Below, piece by piece: positions 31,380 through 38,109 of a stretch of DNA of 40,098 bases. The translations under genes were made by a program, and so were the position numbers. Origin of the DNA: Clostridia bacterium (GTDB lineage: Bacteria; Bacillota; Clostridia; Christensenellales; Borkfalkiaceae). The stretch is from the NCBI GenBank assembly GCA_017457225.1, contig JAFTHW010000031.1, positions 1 to 40,098 of the forward strand, written 5' to 3'. The number at the start of each line of letters is the position of its first letter. Position 1 is the stretch's first letter. Below the pieces are notes generated by a model. That model saw only the letters and a list, made by a program, of their open reading frames with translations. It was not told the origin of the DNA and searched no databases.

Positions 31380-31872
31380 CTTACATCTCCGTTTTTTGCC
31401 GTTTTTGGGGCCATTTTTGACCTATTTTTGCCCCTCGTCACTACGCTCGACACGCTTCGCGGTCTCGCTCTCTGACATAGAAATTCGGCCCGCAGGGGCT
31501 TGATTTTATTGTTCTTGCCGTTCCCTACGTCGCGCGGAATTATGACCGCGTTTTGTGACACCTTTTTTGCGGAAATCCCTCGGGCATTGCATTGTCTAAC
31601 GCACGCGTTACGACAATTGCAATTTGCCCGTTTTTTCGATTTCACGCACTTTACCGTTTCCCAACTCCGCGGCCATAATTCTTTTCCGCGCGACGTACCC
31701 CTTCGGGGGCTTTGTTGGTTCATTTTTGCCCTTCGTTCTTGTTTCTTTCTTCTTCCGCCTACGGCGGAGCTTTTTAAGAATAATCGCCGTACGTGACCTG
31801 TCTTGACGCAATATACAGACTCTATTCATTCCTCTCGGCTTTGTCTCTATTCGAGAGTCCACCTTCTATAAT
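31380..31872. other. Structured non-coding region between the initiator operon and the XRE genes
   Basis: About 490 nt without a convincing gene; open frames here are Arg/Lys-rich and lack ribosome sites. It holds a long imperfect inverted repeat at 31582-31629 (about 20 paired positions with small bulges), a CCCC-TTC-GGGG hairpin (31698-31708), and TCCGCC-TAC-GGCGGA with five T (31754-31775). It is more GC-rich than the flanks. Possible roles are origin, transfer origin or regulatory RNA; none can be shown from sequence alone. Confidence 0.5.
31754..31775 (+). terminator. Terminator-like hairpin
   Basis: Perfect 6-bp stem TCCGCC-TAC-GGCGGA, then GC and five T on the plus strand. No plus-strand gene ends here, so it could end a non-coding transcript. 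Confidence 0.45.
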
Positions 31873-32118
31873 TTGAAACAGCTTTCGTTTTTCCATAGAA
31901 ATTGCCACACCCTTTTCCAGGGAGAAAGATTAAGACAATTACGTCAGGAAAAAGGCTTAACTTTAAGAGAAGTAGCTTTGGCTCTTAACATAAATTTAAT
32001 GACTTATGCCCATTACGAACACGGGGACAGAGAACCGTCGATAGGTATGCTTAAGAGTCTTTGTAAATTTTATGATGTCACGTCAGACTACCTTATAGGA
32101 TTGACTGACAATTATTAA
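31873..32118 (+). CDS. XRE-family HTH regulator, start uncertain (possibly 5'-damaged)
   Basis: Up to 81 residues. A full XRE helix-turn-helix is present: ERLRQLRQEKGLTLREVALA, then M-T-Y-A-H-Y-E-H-G-D-R-E-P-S and the usual L-x-K-L-C-K-F-Y-D-V-T-S-D-Y-L-I-G-L. No ATG or GTG is in frame before the domain. The only candidate is TTG at 31873, directly abutting a TATAAT (31867-31872) and without a ribosome site. It is therefore either expressed from an unusual start or has lost its 5' end. It is divergent from the initiator operon, as a phage-type repressor would be. Its 3' end overlaps the opposite XRE gene by 26 nt. Confidence 0.6.
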   Translation: MKQLSFFHRNCHTLFQGERLRQLRQEKGLTLREVALALNINLMTYAHYEHGDREPSIGMLKSLCKFYDVTSDYLIGLTDNY

Positions 32119-32311
32119 GTTGTAACCGTATAATCTCTTCTGCGCTAACATCAAACAACTCAGCAAGAATAAGAACGTGCTCAAGACTTATTCTGCGTTT
32201 TCCTTGTTCATAACGATATACAGCTTGTACTGTCACATTCAACGCCTGTGCCACTTCGGCGCAGGTTTTATTATTTTGTTCTCGTAATGTTTTTAACGTT
32301 GGTTCTTTCAT
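32093..32311 (-). CDS. XRE-family HTH regulator
   Basis: 72 residues, essentially one Cro/CI-type helix-turn-helix (K-T-C-A-E-V-A-Q-A-L-N-V-T-V-Q-A-V-Y-R-Y-E-Q-G-K). GGGAG upstream of the ATG. It follows the ATPase gene by 29 nt on the same strand and converges with the XRE gene at 31873. It is probably a switch regulator of the element (inference). Confidence 0.85.
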   Translation of the reverse strand: MKEPTLKTLREQNNKTCAEVAQALNVTVQAVYRYEQGKRRISLEHVLILAELFDVSAEEIIRLQLNNCQSIL

Positions 32312-32340
32312 TTGTTTACATTCTCCCTTTTATTTTTCTA

Positions 32341-34638
32341 TCACGCGGCCCGTTTCTCTTGCGATGGAATATTCTTGATCGTTACCTTGGCAGGCTTCCA
32401 ATTCTTATTCCATACCTTAACGTCAAAGTATTTAAATACTTTATCGTAGAAGTGACTTCCTGCTTCCTGCATCATTTCGATCGACGGCATCTTCGACGTG
32501 TACTGCGGTACTTGATTGATTCCGCCCGTCTCCGACGATGCGAACTTCTTCCGATATACGACTCCGAAGAACCCGGTATCGTATACGTCCGAACGTACTT
32601 TCTTTGTCGAAATGTAATATTTACAAGCTTGAGCTTCTTCCAATGTCTCGCCCTGCGAGAACTCGATCAGCTTCAACTCGATCTCGTACGAAGAGAATTG
32701 ATTATAAATCCGAATGTAATGATTGTAAATCAACGAATAGATCCTCAACGCGAGATAATACGCAAGGCCCTTAGATCCGTGACGTGACTTGAAAAAGTCC
32801 GACAGCTTTTTCATTATTTCCGTAGAAACTGCATACAGGAGTTCTCCAAACGCAAAGAACGGCATCTTGATCTTGACCGGCTTTTTCCGTGAGATCTTCA
32901 TCTCGCTGCCAAGCTCTTTGATGTCCGCCTGCAGGGATGCCGCACGTTGCTCGTCCCCAAGGATCCTGAAATACGTCTCGTAATCGATCGTCGTACCGTG
33001 AGATCGCATCTTACCGTCTACAGCCGATAAATCGTTCGTTGCGTTGCATTCGTCCGCGTCCGCTTTTTGGCCACGGTTCGTAATTTGATTCCCGTATTCT
33101 TTCCCCATCTCGGAGATAATTTCCGCGCCGAGCTCCAGGTTGTTGATGTAACGACCGTCCGGATCTTTCTTCTTCCCGAGCCGCGTCATATCGAAGTATA
33201 ACGCGTGAATATATTGACTGTACTTCTCAACCTCGGCAGGATCCCGACGGAAAAAGTCTGCATCCATAAGCGGATAATTTCCGTAGTCTTCCCATCGAAT
33301 ATCCGTTCGGATCGGATAATTGCCTACAAGCAACGGCGTCGGCGCCGTGTATATGTAAAACTCCTCCGCGTATAATTCGATGCAATCAAACAGCTTCACG
33401 ATCCGAAGCTGATCATTGAACGTCAAACCGTACCGTTCGTGATCGTAATCGAAGATAAAATCGTTTCCGGTATACCCAAGACGCTTCAGCTTGTCCAGTT
33501 GCCCTTTTTGCACTTCAGGCAAATAGATCGCCCGGCCGAAGAAATGACTCGCCATCATTGGAATCCACTCTCGAATGAACGCAAGACAGAACACCGGGAT
33601 TTGCTTTCGCATTTTTATGATCGACTGTTCTAACACCGACCAAGAGAACTGAGGAAATTCCATTGATCGATCAAAGGATTTTTTCTTCGCGACCTCTCGA
33701 AATATGATGTTTTGAGAAAGCGCCATATCCGTGATCGCCTGCGTTTTTCCGACGCGCGGAGGGCCCGTTGCCAAGAGATTCCCCGGATGCTCGATTAGAA
33801 AGTCTTTGTTCTTTTCTTCATCGTCCTCTAAACGCGAAAAACCCATTTCTCGACGCCAATGATCGAATATGAGCCATCCGATTATCAGCCATCCGATCCC
33901 TGGAATAAAGTCTACCGCGATCGACGCGTCAATCACGAGCTTTGACGCCTGCACGAAGAGATTCGCAAAGTCCATTGAAAACGGTAGATAAAAAACGAAT
34001 GCTGCAGCTTCTAACGTGATCGTAATGACGTTCAGGTTCCACGCCCAAATCCAACAAAACGAAATGAAATATGCCCGGACGTCTCTCGTAAAGAACGTCA
34101 AGTAGTCTTTGATAAATCCTTTCGCCGGATAATAGAATATATCTTCCATCTTCATCCAAGCTCGAAGCGGCCCACTCTTTCGATTGTGATCCGTATCCAC
34201 CTCGGAATATTTGAGATAAACGACTACTCCCAACGCGATCCCCGGGAGGGATAAAATCAGAAGCGTATAGAGCACGTTATATAATCCGTCTCCGATCGCG
34301 GAAAAATATTTGGAAATATTATCTCCGTCAATAAACAGATTCCCGTAGCTCTTCAGCCACGCCCTAAACTCGCTGCCGGTCGTTGGAAGTATCGTCGTCA
34401 TTCCCGAAGGAAGCTCCGTGACTGTCGGATGAATCAATTCGTGTTTGTCGATAATCCCCATACAATAATATGCGATCGACAACCCAAGATCCTTGATCGA
34501 CTGTACTACGCGCAGCGCCACCGGTTGAAAGCGAAATACGGTAAAGAGTAAAGAGATCGTGATCAACGTAATACTGATGCCGTGATAGATCTTCGTTCGC
34601 GTTGCCGTAAATTCACTTTTCTCGATGCTGTTTGTCAT
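32341..34638 (-). CDS. Membrane-anchored P-loop ATPase, Zot/FtsK-HerA-like
   Basis: 765 residues. Four hydrophobic segments in the first third (about 17-37, 115-142, 190-222, 235-262), then Walker A T-G-P-P-R-V-G-K-T (292-299). A Walker B acid may be D483 (after I-H-A-L-Y-F) or lie in L-E-L-G-A-E-I-I-S-E-M-G-K-E. A later block K-M-R-S-H-G ... I-L-G-D-E-Q-R-A-A-S-L resembles the Q-containing sensor region of Zot and FtsK-HerA ATPases. The N-terminal helices plus cytoplasmic ATPase fit a motor that extrudes DNA or a filament through the membrane. Its start overlaps the tiny TM gene (ATGA). It could also be a conjugation coupling protein; no relaxase is visible to support that. Confidence 0.7.
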   Translation of the reverse strand: MTNSIEKSEFTATRTKIYHGISITLITISLLFTVFRFQPVALRVVQSIKDLGLSIAYYCMGIIDKHELIHPTVTELPSGMTTILPTTGSEFRAWLKSYGNLFIDGDNISKYFSAIGDGLYNVLYTLLILSLPGIALGVVVYLKYSEVDTDHNRKSGPLRAWMKMEDIFYYPAKGFIKDYLTFFTRDVRAYFISFCWIWAWNLNVITITLEAAAFVFYLPFSMDFANLFVQASKLVIDASIAVDFIPGIGWLIIGWLIFDHWRREMGFSRLEDDEEKNKDFLIEHPGNLLATGPPRVGKTQAITDMALSQNIIFREVAKKKSFDRSMEFPQFSWSVLEQSIIKMRKQIPVFCLAFIREWIPMMASHFFGRAIYLPEVQKGQLDKLKRLGYTGNDFIFDYDHERYGLTFNDQLRIVKLFDCIELYAEEFYIYTAPTPLLVGNYPIRTDIRWEDYGNYPLMDADFFRRDPAEVEKYSQYIHALYFDMTRLGKKKDPDGRYINNLELGAEIISEMGKEYGNQITNRGQKADADECNATNDLSAVDGKMRSHGTTIDYETYFRILGDEQRAASLQADIKELGSEMKISRKKPVKIKMPFFAFGELLYAVSTEIMKKLSDFFKSRHGSKGLAYYLALRIYSLIYNHYIRIYNQFSSYEIELKLIEFSQGETLEEAQACKYYISTKKVRSDVYDTGFFGVVYRKKFASSETGGINQVPQYTSKMPSIEMMQEAGSHFYDKVFKYFDVKVWNKNWKPAKVTIKNIPSQEKRAA

Positions 34639-34745
34639 TTTACCCCTTTACCCGTAAATATTACGTACCCAATGAGAACGATCCCTGCGACGTAGAGTAA
34701 ACATCGCAGAACAACGTTCCCATTCTTTTTTAAAAATTTTTTCAT
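34635..34745 (-). CDS. 36-residue single-TM protein
   Basis: Start ATG at 34745, stop TGA overlapping the ATPase ATG by 4 nt, and 17 nt after the stop of the large anchored protein. Sequence character: basic N terminus M-K-K-F-L-K-K-N-G-N, one hydrophobic stretch (V-V-L-R-C-L-L-Y-V-A-G-I-V-L-I-G-Y-V-I-F), basic tail. This matches the size and shape of minor coat or assembly proteins of filamentous phages, but also of many small membrane regulators. The ribosome site is weak (GTAGGT region), so coupling with the upstream gene is likely. The tight packing between two real genes supports it. Confidence 0.65.
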   Translation of the reverse strand: MKKFLKKNGNVVLRCLLYVAGIVLIGYVIFTGKGVK

Positions 34746-34762
34746 TTTTGCTTGACTTTTAC

Positions 34763-37700
34763 CTACTTTTTCCTGCTTGTTCGTTTAACAGTCGTACCGT
34801 CTCTTGGCGAAAAAAGATTCAGTTTCTTTACAAACCATATCGCCAAACAAATAACGATAAACGCTACCACCACCGCCAAAGTAATCTTAGCAGCTTTTAA
34901 CCACTTGGATTCCTTCGCCTTGTCCCACCAATTTTTTACCGCGTCTCCTACGTCTTCCACTTTGTTATCCAAAGCGTCGTCGGTATCGAACGCGTCATCG
35001 GCGCCACCGTTGCTTATGTACGCGTTATCCGACGTACCGTCCAAATAGAAGAAATACGATTGATACGCCGCGTTGTCGTCATCGAATAATTCGCAGAAAT
35101 ACATACCGATATGACCGGCAACGGAGGACAATACCCCCTTCGTTGTCAGATTATCGAAGAATTTATACAACGAGGATCCTTTTACCGTACGTTGATCGAA
35201 AATCGTCATACAACCGTCCCCGGTATTCTTTTTGAACCAATAGTTCAAATCGCTGACTTGTTCCTCGAATACCGCAACGGAGAATAATCCGTACAGCTTG
35301 TCTCGGGGAACGTCGTTTGCATATTGGAAGTATTGTTTCTCTGCCGTATTCAAGAAAAGGATCGACCAATCCTGACCGTATTCCGCGCACCAATCTACGT
35401 AGCTCGTCAAAGGCACTTCGATCTCCTGCGTATTGCCCTCGTAATCGATTTGCTTCAGATATGCTTTTGTATACATGAGATCTATGGTATATTTTGAGAT
35501 CTTATCAAACGTGACGTTAATCTCGTCTACCGTTATGGTATCCCACATACTCACTTCTTTCAGGCCCGTGATCTTTTTCACGTCGGACGTCGATAAATTG
35601 TAAATATCCGGATAATCCGCCAACTTGATCGACGTCGTCAACGTTTTTTTCTCAGCAAACGGCGTATCCTTGTACTGCTCGAAATAGTTGACGGATACAA
35701 GCCACTCGTCCGTATATTCCACGGTAATTGGAAGAACTACCTTTTGTTCGAGAGAGGTATTGACCGTGATCGTCGTCGCTTTATAGTCTTCTTTATTGCT
35801 AATCTGCACCGCATCCGAATCCGACGTAATTCGCGCAACTCGGTATCCACTCGGAACAAAATCAACAAAGTACTCCGCGTTGTATACTAAATTCGCAGGA
35901 TTCAAATCCTTATATGTTACCGTATTGTTATACGTATTTTTAATTTTAAAGATCGTTTTGTACTTGTATTTGACCGTCAACGTGCACGTATAATTCCCCG
36001 AACCGTCGTTTTTCGTCATATTCTTTATGAGATCTACCGGCTCACAATACGTCGCATCTACCATTGACAAATCAATCGCGTTGTTGACGATCTCGCCGTA
36101 GTCTTGCATAAAGTTGGTGTAATTATACGCTTTGAGGTCGGAATACATCATCTTAAACTTTGCCGACGTCGCTCTCTGCTCCGTTATCACTTGATTGGTA
36201 TACCCAAGAATAAGATACCGATAGCAAACCGTATATTCCACGTCCTCTACGACTTCGCCTACTGCCTGCAGATTCAAATGCATTAGACTGTTCTCTTTAC
36301 TATTCGGGAACGTTACCGTCAACGTATCCGTCCCTTTTGTGACTACGATCCCGTCCTGTTCCCCAGTTACGTAAAAGTCCATCTCGCTGAGATCAAATAA
36401 CCATTTCGCAGCATTGTAAAGATTCTCTTCAATGGTTTCGTAATTGTACGTGATCGTCGTTGTCGTATCCCCTACCACTACGTCCGTTCCGTAATAATCC
36501 AAAACAAGATTGTTGTTCAGATCGTTGTTCGTGATGCGCAGCGAAAGATCTTTATACTCGAACTCGCTATACACAACGTCTAACGTTCCCGTTTGAGACG
36601 TCATATCGTAGGCGTATTCAAAATCTTTCGCCTGCAGAATAATACGCTCCCCGGTATTATATACTCTTCCGTCTTCGTAGTAGTTTCCTTTGAAAACCGC
36701 ATTCAACGAAGCGATGTTTTCATAATCCGGCTTGAGATTATACAACGTCTCCAAAACTAACGCCGGCGTAAAGGCGTGTTCTCTCGGGATGTTGAATGAA
36801 TATGTATTCGCTGCAATATGCGCGTACTCATTAACCGTTTTGTAGTTTAACGTTACCGTTACGAACTCCGTCGTAGGCGTGATTTCTGCCGTTTCCTGCA
36901 GCCAAGCTCTACCCGAATCAGTCAATGATAAATCTTGTTGCAAAGCAACAATCGCGAGCATTTGGACCGACCATTCCGAATAGGAATTGGTTTTCTTTTT
37001 TACAAGAGCGCGCGTTGCACTATACACGTCTCCGAGTGACGTTGCTTCATTCGCCTCTCGTTCATCTACTATACTCCCAAAATACGTGTACTTTTTACCC
37101 ACATCTTCAGGGATCGGAATTACGATTTTTGAAATTCCGCCATGGAAATTTATTCTTTTGAAATCACTATACTGGACCGTTGGTTCCGCATTTCGAACAT
37201 CGGAATCCGTAAACCAGTATTGCTTAACCGTAGAATTTGGATCCGTATAATTAGTAGATTGATACGTCGTAGTTCCTACGCTTTGCGTTAAAACAAAATA
37301 CTTTCGATACCACGCCGTTGCGCCGTTTTCAAATCCATCCGCAATTTTATTTGCAGATTGAATTTTTTCCAAATCGCTTTCTGGAATATTAACGATAAAT
37401 TCAAGCCCGTCTTGACTGATCGACGGCGTATTCAGCATACGAAGCACTTCACGATCTCCCTTGCAAAACTCAATCACTTCGTCTTGATACGATCCGTCTC
37501 CTTTTGCTCCTTTATTTGCCAATAACGCATATGCGCTTGTAGTCTCCGACTGCGCATAGGGCAAATCCCCGACTCCCCAACCTTCCCAATCATCATAGAC
37601 TTGCGCCTTGAGCGAGACTTCGTAGCCGAGATCCACTTCTACGACTACCGTAATGATTGCATAACCATACGAATCATAAATGAGGGAGCCATCATATAGG

Positions 37701-38077
37701 GTTATCATATTTCCATAAATACATGTCTCGCTCGATACGAATGGTCCAGTCGTCTTTTCGGAGATCTTTGCATACCCCTTTCTATTGGCTATCGATACAC
37801 CATAATCATTTGCATCTCCTAAGCAAATTATCATATCGTTTTCGCCAATCGCAGATTGGTTTACCCACAATACAAATGACACATAAAAAACGCCAGGAGA
37901 CGGAGCACTGACTTCAGGATCCCCTACAAACATCAACGAATTAGACGTAGCCGTTGCTTCCGCCTTTGCTTTAACCTCTTTTCCTCTTATCGTTAAAAAA
38001 CCGACGAAGAGAAAAATAAACGCAAATATGACGGCGAAAATAACATTTCGCCGATTTTTTATTTGATATGTTTTCAT
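34763..38077 (-). CDS. Large secreted protein with C-terminal membrane anchor (adsorption/adhesin-like)
   Basis: 1104 residues. Start ATG 38077 with GGAG; the N terminus is a signal peptide or anchor (R-R-N-V-I-F-A-V-I-F-A-F-I-F-L-F-V-G-F-L). The body is rich in beta-prone Thr/Val/Tyr segments and Asn-Tyr pairs without recognised catalytic motifs. The end has an acidic Asp/Ala linker (around D-D-A-F-D-T-D-D-A-L-D-N), an amphipathic W-W-D-K-A-K-E-S segment, a TM helix and a basic tail. This topology (secreted, tethered at the C terminus) matches filamentous-phage receptor-binding proteins and also plain surface adhesins. It lies between the giant repeat protein and the tiny TM/ATPase genes in one operon. 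Confidence 0.8.
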   Translation of the reverse strand: MKTYQIKNRRNVIFAVIFAFIFLFVGFLTIRGKEVKAKAEATATSNSLMFVGDPEVSAPSPGVFYVSFVLWVNQSAIGENDMIICLGDANDYGVSIANRKGYAKISEKTTGPFVSSETCIYGNMITLYDGSLIYDSYGYAIITVVVEVDLGYEVSLKAQVYDDWEGWGVGDLPYAQSETTSAYALLANKGAKGDGSYQDEVIEFCKGDREVLRMLNTPSISQDGLEFIVNIPESDLEKIQSANKIADGFENGATAWYRKYFVLTQSVGTTTYQSTNYTDPNSTVKQYWFTDSDVRNAEPTVQYSDFKRINFHGGISKIVIPIPEDVGKKYTYFGSIVDEREANEATSLGDVYSATRALVKKKTNSYSEWSVQMLAIVALQQDLSLTDSGRAWLQETAEITPTTEFVTVTLNYKTVNEYAHIAANTYSFNIPREHAFTPALVLETLYNLKPDYENIASLNAVFKGNYYEDGRVYNTGERIILQAKDFEYAYDMTSQTGTLDVVYSEFEYKDLSLRITNNDLNNNLVLDYYGTDVVVGDTTTTITYNYETIEENLYNAAKWLFDLSEMDFYVTGEQDGIVVTKGTDTLTVTFPNSKENSLMHLNLQAVGEVVEDVEYTVCYRYLILGYTNQVITEQRATSAKFKMMYSDLKAYNYTNFMQDYGEIVNNAIDLSMVDATYCEPVDLIKNMTKNDGSGNYTCTLTVKYKYKTIFKIKNTYNNTVTYKDLNPANLVYNAEYFVDFVPSGYRVARITSDSDAVQISNKEDYKATTITVNTSLEQKVVLPITVEYTDEWLVSVNYFEQYKDTPFAEKKTLTTSIKLADYPDIYNLSTSDVKKITGLKEVSMWDTITVDEINVTFDKISKYTIDLMYTKAYLKQIDYEGNTQEIEVPLTSYVDWCAEYGQDWSILFLNTAEKQYFQYANDVPRDKLYGLFSVAVFEEQVSDLNYWFKKNTGDGCMTIFDQRTVKGSSLYKFFDNLTTKGVLSSVAGHIGMYFCELFDDDNAAYQSYFFYLDGTSDNAYISNGGADDAFDTDDALDNKVEDVGDAVKNWWDKAKESKWLKAAKITLAVVVAFIVICLAIWFVKKLNLFSPRDGTTVKRTSRKK

Positions 38078-38109
38078 ATAATTTCTCCAACGTACTTTAT
38101 TGTTTCCTT

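Noticed and set aside
31349-31862. Minus-strand open frames of 124 and 84 codons in the gap before the XRE genes
   Set aside because: Composition is dominated by Arg/Lys/Ser from the GC-rich hairpin region, ribosome sites are absent or abut the start, and one overlaps the winged-helix gene.
32341-34638. Conjugative coupling protein as part of a standard ICE
   Set aside because: No relaxase, VirB4 or other transfer gene is seen in the visible 10 kb; kept only as an alternative.
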